Source: Pseudanabaena sp. lw0831
GTDB taxonomy: Bacteria > Cyanobacteriota > Cyanobacteriia > Pseudanabaenales > Pseudanabaenaceae
Direction of reading: 5' to 3'
NCBI RefSeq assembly: GCF_016584665.1
Contig: NZ_BBJB01000001.1
Coordinates: 1-46,186, forward strand
DNA length: 46,186 nt
The notes beneath the pieces are model-generated. The model was not told where the DNA came from, made no database searches, and was given only the letters and a program-made list of their open reading frames with translations. Positions 25,301 through 33,465 of the stretch are shown here, piece by piece; positions within the stretch are counted from its first letter, which is position 1, and each line of letters starts with the position of its first letter. Position numbers and translations under genes: made by a program.

Positions 25301-25848
25301 ACACAGCAACACAAGGACTCGAAGCTATCTCACTGTGGGAAAGCTGGTCGCCACATCTGATTTTGATGGATCTGCGGATGCCTGTCATGGATGGCTATAT
25401 AGCAGCCAAGCGCATTAGAGAACATCCTAAAAGCAAAGAAACAGTCATTATTGCTCTAACTGCTAGCGTTTTAGAAGCAGAGCAAGAGAAAGTTCTCACG
25501 GCTGGCTTTGACGGCTTTATCGGCAAGCCATTTCAGGAAAGCGTTATCTTTAACGTTTTAACTCAACATTTAGGAGTGCAGTTTATCTACGAAGGCGTAG
25601 GACAATATCCCCAAAAACTATTTGTGGAAAGGCTCTCTCCAGAAGATCTAGCTGTGATGTCATCTCAGTGGTTAGAACAAATGTATCAAGCCGCTTACTA
25701 TCTTGACACCGAAGTTATGAACGATTTAATCGCGCAAATTCCCGAATCGAAAGCAAGTTTATCCAAGGCTTTGAACGATTCCATCAATAACTTTAATTCT
25801 GACCAAATTATGGAGTTGATTCGACCTCTACTCCCAAATCCACTGTAG
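22357..25848 (+). CDS. membrane-bound hybrid sensor histidine kinase (multi-PAS, REC)
   Basis: The 1163-residue kinase has about 8 hydrophobic segments in the first 290 residues as a membrane sensor, then a linker helix and three PAS/PAC repeats (about 310-420, 440-550, 565-690). HisKA follows with FLSNMSHELRTPLNAILGF (His711), then HATPase_c (LVNLLGNAIKFTKEG, DTGVGIAP, GTGLGLAISQKF). The C-terminal REC has Asp1005 in LMDLRMPVMDG. Catalytic residues are intact. The tail after REC lacks an Hpt motif, so phosphate would go to a separate Hpt protein. It is divergent from the REC-GGDEF-EAL gene across 210 bases. Confidence 0.93.
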   Translation: MNMRISQIAGLLIISIGVSVILGWQFDISPLKSGFPFIPATMKANTAICFLFAGLSLILLQRQRSARSHYRVSQGLACTIVAIGLLTLGEYLFAWELHIDQLIFRDVASSVTPYAGRMGINTAFNFVLMGVALLLLGRNCQRNTWWAQICSSIAALISLLALFGHIFNVGVLTSLGALATTQAVNSILSFFILYVGILYLRPKEGLMQTLTSPLVGGEIARRLLPWAIIIPVILELSTFHGQKLGWYNREFGYALRVTLLVFTFSVLILGTARFLNQVDRKRQQAEKELKKLNETLEILVAERTKSLRTSEEQFRHAFEDASIGMAIVALDGYFLRVNPALCQILGYSPEDLLTLTFQDITYPDDLDVDMSYVHQLLAGTISTYQMEKRYFHKQGHIVWALLNGSLVQDEQGHPLHFIAQIQDITVRKEAQKTLELQSIIMNNMAGGVCLVKAADLTIGYTNPKYDAMFGYTEGELAGQSVGILNYVDTQVTPDATVMDIVTQLDLYGEAKYEVHNRKKDGTLFWCRVHTSRFDHPEYGTVYVAVQQDVTELQLAQKSLQANKNRLDFLLNYSPVIIFSSKPDGDYGATFISENIKDILGYETSEFLEDSKFWVNHLHPDDTERVLNGIKNLFVGDFYSHEYRLLHFDGDYRWILGQLRLIRDHAGRPAEILGYLIDISDRKQVEVELQQAKATAVEANKAKSIFLSNMSHELRTPLNAILGFTELMSFDPSLSPENQEDLAIVNRSGKHLLELINDILDLTQIESGKSILNPSDFELENLLNSIEELFQVNAQSKGLKLIVDLDPNLPKFVNTDERKLYQVLVNLLGNAIKFTKEGIITLRVRQVGIANLDQSQLFFEIEDTGVGIAPTEIESIFKSFVQAQAGNKLNQGTGLGLAISQKFVQLMGGQIRVQSTLHQGSIFSFEIRVKLPQAVYLTAEPLKQRAIGLALGQSKYRILIVEDVEENRRLLVKLLTSVGFEVNTATQGLEAISLWESWSPHLILMDLRMPVMDGYIAAKRIREHPKSKETVIIALTASVLEAEQEKVLTAGFDGFIGKPFQESVIFNVLTQHLGVQFIYEGVGQYPQKLFVERLSPEDLAVMSSQWLEQMYQAAYYLDTEVMNDLIAQIPESKASLSKALNDSINNFNSDQIMELIRPLLPNPL

Positions 25849-25985
25849 TTTAGAGGGAAATCATTTGTTGCCTCTTTTTTATGTTTTGGTATTAGTTAGA
25901 ATTACCGAATATTAATTTTGGTTTGTTTTGATAAAGAGGAGATCAGCTAGAATATATTACAAAACTACACATTCGCAGGAATTTT

Positions 25986-26417
25986 ATGGATACCATCGAC
26001 TTAGAAAAGCTTTTTCAAAGAGGCTACTACGTTACACTAGGAGCAACTTCATCATTACTTGAAGTAATCCAAGACCCCTCTAAGCGCGAAGAAAATTTCA
26101 GAAGGTTGGGGCGCAGTTTTGATGAAATTACTCAAGAGCTTGCTGAAAAGGGTGTAACCACTGAAGCTGAGGCTCGTAGCTATGTTGATAATTTTATTGC
26201 GCAGCAAGTAAGTGGTACTGGTAATACTACTAACTCTGAATCGGCAGGCTTAACCACCGTAACCACAACTGCTAAGACCGTCGATGACAATGCACCTGAG
26301 AGTTCATCTGAGAAACCTGATAAATCAGTTAAAGCAAGTATGCGTGATGAGATTCAAGAACTTACGCAACAGCTAGCAAGTTTGCGATCGCAACTAGAGC
26401 AATTGCGCTCAAACTAG
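25986..26417 (+). CDS. phasin-like coiled-coil hypothetical protein
   Basis: The 143-residue protein has an N-terminal amphipathic helical region (LEKLFQRGYYVTLGATSSLL) and a helix with EITQELAEKGVTTEAEARSY. A Thr/Ser-rich low-complexity linker (NTTNSESAGLTTVTTTAKTV) leads to a C-terminal coiled coil (EIQELTQQLASLRSQLEQL). The layout is like phasins and like a conserved cyanobacterial hypothetical family. No function is established. A clean terminator hairpin follows. Confidence 0.6.
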   Translation: MDTIDLEKLFQRGYYVTLGATSSLLEVIQDPSKREENFRRLGRSFDEITQELAEKGVTTEAEARSYVDNFIAQQVSGTGNTTNSESAGLTTVTTTAKTVDDNAPESSSEKPDKSVKASMRDEIQELTQQLASLRSQLEQLRSN

Positions 26418-26451
26418 AAAAGAAGAAGCGTTTTAGCGCTTCTTCTTTTCT
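26416..26451 (+). terminator. intrinsic terminator
   Basis: AGAAAAGAAGAAGCG (26416-26430) pairs with CGCTTCTTCTTTTCT (26437-26451), loop TTTTAG. It overlaps the stop codon of the phasin-like gene. Confidence 0.75.
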
Positions 26452-26506
26452 ACAAATCAATCGTAGCGATCGCCTGTCACAGTTATGATTTTGATAATTA
26501 CAGGAT

Positions 26507-26532
26507 ATTATATTACCATATAGTGATATAAT
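26507..26532. promoter_or_regulatory. possible operator of the rhodanese operon
   Basis: ATTATAT (26507-26513) and ATATAAT (26526-26532) form a 7-bp inverted repeat. The right arm doubles as a TATAAT -10 box 37 bases before the rhodanese ATG. Rhodanese/DUF2892 operons elsewhere are often under ArsR-type redox or sulfide repressors. That link is inference only. Confidence 0.3.
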
Positions 26533-26568
26533 CAAGAAAAGATCGCCAATCGTCATCTATAAAAATAC

Positions 26569-27120
26569 ATGATTAACTTATCCAATACCGCGCAATTAAC
26601 CGAGATTGATGCCATATCGCTCAAACAGAAGCTCGATTTACAAGAGGTTATCTTGGTCGATGTCCGTGAGTCGGGCGAATATGCAACTGAACATATCGTG
26701 GGTTCTATTTCTAGACCTCTATCAACATTTGACCAAAATCCGATCGCTAACATTGAGGGCAAAACCCTAGTAATCTGTTGTCAATCGGGAATGCGTTCTA
26801 GTGGAGCCTCTCAGAAATTATTAGAGAATGGATACGATCGTGTGATACAGCTTAAAGGTGGTCTATTAAGCTGGAAAGCCGCAGGACTCACAGTACAAGG
26901 CAATCGCAATGCTCCCATCAGTCTATTTCGTCAAGTGCAAATTGTCGCTGGTTCCCTTGTTGCCCTAGGAACTGGATTGGGTATATTTGTATCCCCTTGG
27001 TTTTTACTAATGAGTGGGTTTGTTGGCTGTGGCTTGGTATTTGCTGGAGTTACTAATACCTGCGCTATGGGGATACTTTTGATGAAACTTCCTTACAATC
27101 AAAGAACTTTACAATCATGA
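26569..27120 (+). CDS. rhodanese-domain membrane protein (YgaP-like)
   Basis: The 183-residue protein has an N-terminal rhodanese domain (ILVDVRESGEYATEHIVGSI) with active-site loop CQSGMRS; Cys71 is the persulfide-forming residue. A DUF2892-type C-terminal region of two hydrophobic segments (GTGLGIFVSPWFLLMSGFVG) follows. Such proteins move sulfane sulfur or nitrosyl groups at the inner membrane. The stop codon overlaps the ATG of the DsbA-like gene (ATGA), so the pair is co-translated. Confidence 0.88.
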   Translation: MINLSNTAQLTEIDAISLKQKLDLQEVILVDVRESGEYATEHIVGSISRPLSTFDQNPIANIEGKTLVICCQSGMRSSGASQKLLENGYDRVIQLKGGLLSWKAAGLTVQGNRNAPISLFRQVQIVAGSLVALGTGLGIFVSPWFLLMSGFVGCGLVFAGVTNTCAMGILLMKLPYNQRTLQS

Positions 27121-27791
27121 AACCAATTCGTATTTTCTATTTCTCAGATGTTTTTTGTGTTTGGGCTTACATTGCTCAAATTCGGTTAGAAGAACTAAAA
27201 ATAGCTTTTCCCGAAGATATTGTCATTGATTACCACTTCGTCTCTGTTTTTGGCAATACGCGTGAGAAGCTAGAGCATGGATGGCGCGATCGCGGCGGAT
27301 TAACGGGTTATCAAAATCATGTCAAGGCAATCGCCAGTAAGTTTGAGCATATTTCTGTGCATTCTGATGTTTGGTCACGAGTTCCCGCTTCTTCAATATC
27401 AGCCCATTTATTTCTGAAGGCTGTTCAGATGTTAGAGATAAAAGGTTTAGTTTCAGAATCCGATAAGGTTTTAGAAAAAACCGCTTGGGCGTTTCGAGAA
27501 TCATTTTTTACGAAGCTTGCCGATATTAGCGATCGCAAGGTACAGTTTGCGATCGCTGAAGAATTAGGGCTAGATATCACGCTAATTCAAAAGCAGATCG
27601 ATAGTGGTGAGGCTTACGCTCTGCTATCCAAGGATTTTGACTTAATCAAAGAGCATCAGGTCTCGGTAAGCCCAACGTTGATTTTTAATGAAGGGCGGCA
27701 GAGACTGAACGGAAATGTGGGCTATCGAGTTATTGAAGCCAATATTCGGGAATTACTGAATAATCCGCCCAACGAACAATCTTGGTGTTAG
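27117..27791 (+). CDS. DsbA-family oxidoreductase / HCCA-isomerase-like protein
   Basis: The 224-residue thioredoxin-fold protein with helical insertion begins KPIRIFYFSDVFCVWAYIAQ. The usual CxxC is reduced to a single Cys, as in FrnE/2-hydroxychromene-2-carboxylate isomerase relatives. The cis-Pro region is VSVSPTLIFNEGRQRLNG. It has no signal peptide, so it acts in the cytoplasm. It is translationally coupled to the rhodanese gene. A decayed second copy of its C-terminal half is at 31758-32099. Confidence 0.82.
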   Translation: MKPIRIFYFSDVFCVWAYIAQIRLEELKIAFPEDIVIDYHFVSVFGNTREKLEHGWRDRGGLTGYQNHVKAIASKFEHISVHSDVWSRVPASSISAHLFLKAVQMLEIKGLVSESDKVLEKTAWAFRESFFTKLADISDRKVQFAIAEELGLDITLIQKQIDSGEAYALLSKDFDLIKEHQVSVSPTLIFNEGRQRLNGNVGYRVIEANIRELLNNPPNEQSWC

Positions 27792-27818
27792 GCGATCGCT
27801 GGTTTGCAAAACTTGCTG

Positions 27819-28964
27819 TTAGTTAGCGCGTTCCCACAGACGTTTGATTTCTGATAAAAGTTCAGTATTAGGCGAAGTGATCGCTTGGACATTGGGTTTG
27901 ACTTCCACGCCAGGAATATTCTGATTCCAAGGACTATTGGGAGCGGCTTTTAAATCAATATTGCCACTGACAGGTCGAAATCCGTATTGCACAAATACCG
28001 ATTGTTGTTCGGGTTGGACTAGGAAATCAATAAACTTACGCGCTGCTTCCGCTTGGTTATTATCAATATTGCGCTTGGCGATCGCTGCAGTGGAAACGGT
28101 TTCTACGGTAGGACTAAAGTAATAGATCTGATAGGGTTTACCTTGCGAAGTATTAGATTGTTGCCAGCGATAGAGAGCCACGCTCTCATAGACAATGCCC
28201 AAATCAGCGTCGTTAGGGCCTTTTGCAATAAATTCTTTAAGTAAGGTATCAGTCGATGCTGACGGTTGATATATTGATCGCTTTGCGAGACCAAATAGAG
28301 ATGTGATATTGGCACTGTTGAGATTGGCGGCGGTTGGAGTTGTCCCTAGCTTAGACTGCGCCCACAATGCAAGCGTAAGCTGTCCGCTATTGGAGCGAGT
28401 GGGATCGGTGGTTACAAAATCAAAACTACCCCAACTAGGATTACCGCCAATCGCTTGCCAATTGCCGACCTGCATCGCCTGTTCAACCCGACTCCACTCA
28501 AAGTTGCCTTTAGGAAATAGAACATTCCCCCGTTCCGACCATGAGATGCCAACTAACATGGTTTTGGCGATCGCTTTGGGCTGTTCGTAGAATGCTTCAC
28601 TGCCATTTTGTGACTGCCAACGGGTTTGGAGTTCCTTGAGGCTTTCAGCATTCGCGGGAATGAGAACTGTCGGTGTAAAGTCATTCTTATTATCAATATA
28701 GCGATTGACAATATCTTGAGAACCTTGAAATTTTAGTTCTAATTGAATATTGGGGTTGGCTTGTTTAAATTTTTCTTGCAATGCTTGTAGGGGTTCTTGT
28801 AACTCAGTTCCAGTCACTACCACGATCTTTTGGCTTAGCCACGGAATTGGCGCGATCGCTATAGCTATAGAAAAAGCGGTAATCCCTAACGAGACAAATA
28901 GATGCTTTTTTTTCTGTGCCGAACTAAAAGGAGCAAGCTTGGAACTAAAGGAATTTGTTGACAT
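27819..28964 (-). CDS. membrane-anchored extracellular solute-binding protein
   Basis: The 381-residue protein has a basic N-terminus and one hydrophobic segment (LFVSLGITAFSIAIAIAP). A type II periplasmic-binding fold follows: IVVVTGTELQEPLQALQEKF, PTVLIPANAESL, TTDPTRSNSGQLTLALWA. No permease or ATPase gene is nearby. It is the last gene of a three-gene operon whose first protein has the same binding fold plus VWA, so it is probably a partner in a surface complex rather than an importer component (inference). Confidence 0.72.
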   Translation of the reverse strand: MSTNSFSSKLAPFSSAQKKKHLFVSLGITAFSIAIAIAPIPWLSQKIVVVTGTELQEPLQALQEKFKQANPNIQLELKFQGSQDIVNRYIDNKNDFTPTVLIPANAESLKELQTRWQSQNGSEAFYEQPKAIAKTMLVGISWSERGNVLFPKGNFEWSRVEQAMQVGNWQAIGGNPSWGSFDFVTTDPTRSNSGQLTLALWAQSKLGTTPTAANLNSANITSLFGLAKRSIYQPSASTDTLLKEFIAKGPNDADLGIVYESVALYRWQQSNTSQGKPYQIYYFSPTVETVSTAAIAKRNIDNNQAEAARKFIDFLVQPEQQSVFVQYGFRPVSGNIDLKAAPNSPWNQNIPGVEVKPNVQAITSPNTELLSEIKRLWERAN

Positions 28965-28994
28965 AATTGTTTTGAGTATTTTATTTTGAGTATT

Positions 28995-29735
28995 CTATTT
29001 TGCTAGTAATAATTCAGCATTTTCTTGGAAACAACTTAACTCGTCGGTCAGCGATCGCAGTTCCGCAGTTTGCTGTAAATCTGTAAGATTTACCACGCGC
29101 AATTTATTTTGTAATTCTTGTAATACGCCCGATGCATCGACAATTAAGGTGGCTAAACTTGCCACCTGAGCCTGACGCGCACTCTCGCCGCCACGCACCA
29201 GATCGATGTTGCGTTGCAAACCTGCGGCAAGGGTTTGCAATTGCGTCTCGGCAATACCCGAACTATTTCGCAGCTTTTGCTTGACTTGCATCAGTTGCTG
29301 TTCTAAATCTTGAATCGATAGCAAAGCATTGCCTCCCTTTAGTTTTTGCACCAGAAAATCAATTTTACTGGGGAATTCAGAAGCGCGATCGCAGGCGTAC
29401 TGCACGGCGACCAGCAAATCCATCTGCTCAGCTTCGGTGAGTAATTTGCCTGACTCCGCCCTAAGTACCTGAGCCTGTTGGGTTAGCGTTATTGCTTGTT
29501 GCTTGACAGCAATAATTTCCAGTTCGAGTTCGGGATCGCCAATCCCTAAGGATTCAGGCTCATGGCGCTTGAGAAAGACCGCGCCAGAAGTGGAGATTGC
29601 CGCCGAAATCGGGAGCGCCACCGCGATCGGCAAACTGGCTAACCGCACGCTGAGTACTAAAAAAACACCGCCAATAGCAACTGCAAGCGGATAGTAGAGA
29701 GGATTTGCTAGTTTCATGCTTTGAGAATTATTCAT
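28995..29735 (-). CDS. two-TM coiled-coil hypothetical protein
   Basis: The 246-residue protein has two hydrophobic segments near the N-terminus (YYPLAVAIGGVFLVLSVRLA, ALPISAAISTSGAVFL). The rest is long helices with heptad-like leucines and glutamines (QQLMQVKQKLRNSSGIAETQ). No family recognised. Its ATG overlaps the stop of the VWA gene by one base (TAATG), showing tight coupling, and the binding-protein gene follows after 30 bases. A structural role in the envelope is plausible only from context. Confidence 0.65.
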   Translation of the reverse strand: MNNSQSMKLANPLYYPLAVAIGGVFLVLSVRLASLPIAVALPISAAISTSGAVFLKRHEPESLGIGDPELELEIIAVKQQAITLTQQAQVLRAESGKLLTEAEQMDLLVAVQYACDRASEFPSKIDFLVQKLKGGNALLSIQDLEQQLMQVKQKLRNSSGIAETQLQTLAAGLQRNIDLVRGGESARQAQVASLATLIVDASGVLQELQNKLRVVNLTDLQQTAELRSLTDELSCFQENAELLLAK

Positions 29736-31486
29736 TAAAATTCCACTTGGATGTCGGCTAAAAGACGGGCGATCGTCTCAGGTTCGCCTTTGGTATAGTA
29801 ACCTGCATTTTGCTGAGCGATATCCTGCAAAGCCTTAGGATTAAACTCTTTCTCATCACCATAACCAATTGTAAAAACTGAAATTCGCTGCTCGGTTTCA
29901 AAGCCACTCTTTTTCAGTTCTCCGAGCAATTGGTCGATTTTGACAGTCGAACCAGAGTCTGCGCCATCAGTCAGAACGAGAACCGCATTAATGCTATCTT
30001 TTCTGAGATTCTGTTGCAGCCAATTCCGTCCCGCTAAGGTCGCATCATAGAGTTTTGTCTGTCCAGCCGCCTTTAGCGAAGCAACATATTGCAAACCCTT
30101 GGCTTTCCCTTCTGGGGTTCCTTCTATTAGGACTGGTGGATTAATTACAGTATTAAAATCCATCATCGCGATCGTATCTTTTGGAGTCAAGCTATTGACA
30201 TAAGCTTGCAGCGTACTTTGCATAGCTGCAATTCTCGTCCCTTTCATCGATCCCGAAGTATCGATTACCACCATCACCAAAGATGGCTTTTTGGCTTGTT
30301 CTTGCCAACTTTTGATCATTGCTTCCACAACTTGCGGCTGCGGTGGACGATAAGAATCGTACTTAGCCTGCGGATCGACCCCAAAATCAGCAGTAAACTT
30401 CGCGCCTAACGCCACACCTGGAGTGCCAGGACGCAAGCCTAACTCCGTAAGAATTTGTTGGGCTTCATTAGATTGCAAATAAGTGACAACTTTCTGGGCG
30501 GCGGCTTTTTTGTTGGCATCCAGCCAAGGAGCATTGGGAACGATCGCCCGCATATTCGATGAGAAGGTTGATTTGGGATAGACCGCCTGATAGCGTGGTT
30601 GCCCTGCTTGCAGATTGGAGTTTGCGATAATTACCGAAGATTCATATACCGAACCGATCGCCGCCCAAAACTGCCCATTAGTAACCATAGCTTTAGCTAG
30701 GGCATTGGTGGAAATTCCGTAGCGAGTAACTTTGCTTTGAATCTGTTTGACTTGATTTTGATAAGCCTGCACGTCAGCAACAGTGAGCTGTTCGGGGCGT
30801 TTGCCAGAAACTTCGGCATATTGAGCGACTAAACTTTGCAGCCCTGAATTGGAACGAGTTGGCGCAGTATGCACGTAGGTAAAGGGAATCGCGCCTGCGG
30901 TTGGCGAAAGATCTTTAAGAACATTGGCGTTCACAAATGTCTTAAAAGGAGTATCCAACTTGCTCAAACCTTGAGCCACTTCTGGCGAGGTCATAAATAC
31001 CATTGGACTGCTGGCAATTAGTGGCGAATCGGCGATCGCAGGGATGTAATTCTGCCCTGGGAAAATTTGATCGATTTGAAAAATTAACTGATTCTGATAA
31101 ATCTCGCCATCCACGGAGATTATGCTAGGCAACTCAGGCGCACCTGCCGCTAACTTACCTGCTTTAAACATCTGTGACTGAGCCACCACATCAGCTACAA
31201 CGTCACCACTGCCTTTATTCTCGCAGGAAATATAAAATTCTTGACCGTTATCTAATTTGGGTTTCTGTTGATTAAATTTAACGGCGGCTTGCTGACAGAA
31301 ATCGCTGAGAGCACTCCCAAATAAAAGCTTAACTTGAATTCCCGTATTCGTACCTGTCGATTGATTGGTCAGCTTGTTGAATTCTTTGCAAGATGAAAAC
31401 AATAATACAGAGGGAAGTAGAAATGCGGAAATGACTGCTCTTGTATTTAGCTTTACAAATAAAGTAGAAAGTATTGCTGTTTGCAT
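29735..31486 (-). CDS. substrate-binding and VWA domain lipoprotein
   Basis: From the ATG at 31484-31486 the protein is 583 residues; a TTG at 31522 adds 12. The signal peptide ends in LLFSSCKE, a likely lipobox. An extracellular solute-binding fold spans about 45-375 (VKLLFGSALSDFCQQAAVKF, TAPTRSNSGLQSLVAQYAEV). A von Willebrand A domain follows with an intact MIDAS start DTSGSMKGTR and VLTDGAD. The fusion of ligand-binding fold and VWA suggests surface assembly or signalling. It is first gene of the operon. The ligand is unknown. Confidence 0.85.
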   Translation of the reverse strand: MQTAILSTLFVKLNTRAVISAFLLPSVLLFSSCKEFNKLTNQSTGTNTGIQVKLLFGSALSDFCQQAAVKFNQQKPKLDNGQEFYISCENKGSGDVVADVVAQSQMFKAGKLAAGAPELPSIISVDGEIYQNQLIFQIDQIFPGQNYIPAIADSPLIASSPMVFMTSPEVAQGLSKLDTPFKTFVNANVLKDLSPTAGAIPFTYVHTAPTRSNSGLQSLVAQYAEVSGKRPEQLTVADVQAYQNQVKQIQSKVTRYGISTNALAKAMVTNGQFWAAIGSVYESSVIIANSNLQAGQPRYQAVYPKSTFSSNMRAIVPNAPWLDANKKAAAQKVVTYLQSNEAQQILTELGLRPGTPGVALGAKFTADFGVDPQAKYDSYRPPQPQVVEAMIKSWQEQAKKPSLVMVVIDTSGSMKGTRIAAMQSTLQAYVNSLTPKDTIAMMDFNTVINPPVLIEGTPEGKAKGLQYVASLKAAGQTKLYDATLAGRNWLQQNLRKDSINAVLVLTDGADSGSTVKIDQLLGELKKSGFETEQRISVFTIGYGDEKEFNPKALQDIAQQNAGYYTKGEPETIARLLADIQVEF

Positions 31487-31684
31487 ATTTGGTTGGCTTG
31501 GAAGAATTGGATTCTGTGGCAAACTTGAGGGTATAAGCAGATAAATGTTGCGATTAACTCGAATATTAACTTTGGTGTTAATTTAGATATTAAAATTCAG
31601 CATTAAAATACTCTGATCTTAATCGACTTCATCAAGTTTGTAAATGTATCGCAGCATACTAATCTGCCTCCTACTCCCTTCCCA

Positions 31685-31733
31685 CCCAATAATTAGCGGT
31701 GCGGCGCGAAGTGCCGCACCGCTAATTATTGGG
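31685..31733. terminator. hairpin upstream of the decayed DsbA-like copy
   Basis: A 21-bp stem (31685-31705 with 31713-31733) capped by a G-T wobble and C-G pair around GAA. This is a variant of the GCGGCGCGAAGCGCCGC tip with one substitution. The rest of 31523-31757 shows no gene. Confidence 0.55.
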
Positions 31734-31757
31734 TTTTACTGTCTATTTTTAAACTGA

Positions 31758-32099
31758 GAAGAAAGTAAATCAGAAAAACTATTTGATAAAGCCAATTGGA
31801 AGGTTCGCCTCGCCTTTTTTGTAGAAACTGCTGATGTTAGCGATCGCAAGGTGTATGAAATTGCCTAGGGATTAGGGCTAGATGTCACTCTAATTCAAGA
31901 GCAGATTGATAACGGTGTGGCTTATGCTTTGCTGTCTAAGGATTTTGACTTAATCAAAGAGTATCAGGTTTCTGTCAGTCCGACGATGATTTTTAATGAA
32001 GGAAGACAGCGACTAAATGGCAATGTCGGTTATCGAGTAATTGAGTCAAATATTCGGGAATTACTGAATAATCCACCCAACAAACAATCTTGGTGTTAG
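31758..32099 (+). pseudogene. decayed C-terminal half of a DsbA-family gene
   Basis: The frame reads SEKLFDKANWKVRLAFFVET, then ADVSDRKVYEIA, an in-frame TAG (31866-31868), then GLGLDVTLIQEQID and on to NKQSWC. It matches the C-terminal half of the intact gene at 27117-27791, nearly identical over the last 60 residues (for example NGNVGYRVIE). The N-terminal half is missing. It lies directly before the thioredoxin/permease genes, so the duplication probably arrived or arose with that block. Confidence 0.85.
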
Positions 32100-32103
32100 C
32101 CCG

Positions 32104-32146
32104 TTACGTTGTATATCGTATTCAATCAATTCATACACGAAATCAG
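32104..32146. repeat. dispersed degenerate repeat, copy A
   Basis: TTACGTTGTATATCGTATTC and ATCAATTCATACACGAAATC form the recognisable core. It is shared with 36585-36648 and 37726-37779. Confidence 0.45.
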
Positions 32147-32204
32147 ACAACTACCAAGCATAGTAATACTTTAGAAATCTGAGTAAATAAAAAAGAAGCC
32201 TCTT

Positions 32205-32447
32205 ATGGACACAATCAAAATTGAAATCATGGGTACAGGCTGCAAAAAATGCCAACAGTTAGAAGAAAATGCTAGAGAAGCCGTCGCAAATCTCAATTTA
32301 AGTGCAGAGGTTTCACATATCACCGATCCCATTGAAATTGCTAAAAAGGGGGTGATGTCTACTCCTGCAATGGCGATCAATGGCAGGGTTGTCAGTAAAG
32401 GTCAATTAATCAGTACAGAGCAAATTCAGCCACTATTACAACGTTAA
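32205..32447 (+). CDS. small redox-active thioredoxin-fold protein
   Basis: The 80-residue protein is of the 'redox-active disulfide protein 2' family. A CxxC (Cys13-Lys-Lys-Cys16) lies in MGTGCKKCQQLEE, with a cis-Pro region MSTPAMAINGRVVSKG. It is cytoplasmic and frequently encoded next to UPF0718/ArsP-type permeases, as here (12 bases upstream). It probably reduces a substrate or the permease's cysteines (inference). Confidence 0.9.
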   Translation: MDTIKIEIMGTGCKKCQQLEENAREAVANLNLSAEVSHITDPIEIAKKGVMSTPAMAINGRVVSKGQLISTEQIQPLLQR

Positions 32448-32459
32448 AGGGACAAAGCT

Positions 32460-33458
32460 ATGTTCGATCCCTTTTATCCCTTTGATTGGTTAGCCACTCA
32501 AATTGTTACAAAACTTTTGGGATTAGAAATCGCCTCACATTTAGGATCGAGTCTGCACTTTTTTCTTTACGATGTACCAAAAGTCTTAACATTGCTAATT
32601 GTGATTAGCTTTATTGTTGGCACATTGCAGAGCTTTTTAGAACCAGAGCGAGTGCGTTCATTATTAGAAGGAAAGCGCACCTTTGCAGGAAATGTCTTGG
32701 CGGCAATGGTGGGAATTGTCACTCCATTTTGTTCCTGCTCGGCAGTTCCCTTGTTTATTGGATTTTTAGAGGCAGGTGTTCCTTTAGGTGTGACCTTTTC
32801 TTATCTAATAGCTGCGCCAATGGTGAATGAAGTCGCGGTGATTTTGCTATGGGGATTATTTGGAATTAAAGTAACGCTAATTTACATCGGTTTTGGTGTG
32901 AGCTTAGCGATTGCTTCTGGATACATCATCGGACTACTAAAATTAGAAAAATGGGTAGAACCATTTGTTTGGGAACTACAAAAATCTCGTCAAGAATTGC
33001 CTTTAGAAAATGAAGATAACCTAGAACCTGTGGCAATTACATGGAATCAAAGGTTTGAGCAAGGTAAATATCAATCCTGCGAAATTGTGCGATCAGTATG
33101 GCTGTATGTTGTGGTTGGTATTGCGATCGGTGCTGGAATTCATGGTTATGTGCCCACCGATTTCATTATTAAATATGCAGGTGCAAATAATCCTTTAGCA
33201 GTTCCGATCGCCGTAATTTTGGGTGTACCACTTTATGCCAACATTGCGGGGGTAATGCCTATTACTGAAGCCTTAGTTAATAAAGGAATGCCTATGGGTA
33301 CAGTTTTAGCCTTCACGATGGCTGTAACTGCTCTATCTCTCCCTGAAATGGTAATTCTCAAAAAAGTGCTGCGTCCTCAACTATTAGCCGTATTTGTTGG
33401 ACTAATGACAGTTGGCATAATTAGTATTGGTTACATCTTCAACGCGATTTTACTGTAA
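32460..33458 (+). CDS. UPF0718/YraQ-ArsP family permease
   Basis: The 332-residue membrane protein has about 8 segments and the family's cysteine motif TPFCSCSAVPLFIGFLEAGV in the first half. AAPMVNEVAVILLWGLFG follows, with the repeat-related VPLYANIAGVMPITEALVNK in the second half. Characterised relatives include ArsP, which exports trivalent methylated and aromatic arsenicals. The ArsS-like gene in this window makes an arsenical link tempting but it is 27 kb away. A decayed fragment of a second copy is at 36424-36555. Confidence 0.85.
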   Translation: MFDPFYPFDWLATQIVTKLLGLEIASHLGSSLHFFLYDVPKVLTLLIVISFIVGTLQSFLEPERVRSLLEGKRTFAGNVLAAMVGIVTPFCSCSAVPLFIGFLEAGVPLGVTFSYLIAAPMVNEVAVILLWGLFGIKVTLIYIGFGVSLAIASGYIIGLLKLEKWVEPFVWELQKSRQELPLENEDNLEPVAITWNQRFEQGKYQSCEIVRSVWLYVVVGIAIGAGIHGYVPTDFIIKYAGANNPLAVPIAVILGVPLYANIAGVMPITEALVNKGMPMGTVLAFTMAVTALSLPEMVILKKVLRPQLLAVFVGLMTVGIISIGYIFNAILL

Positions 33459-33465
33459 AAAAAAG

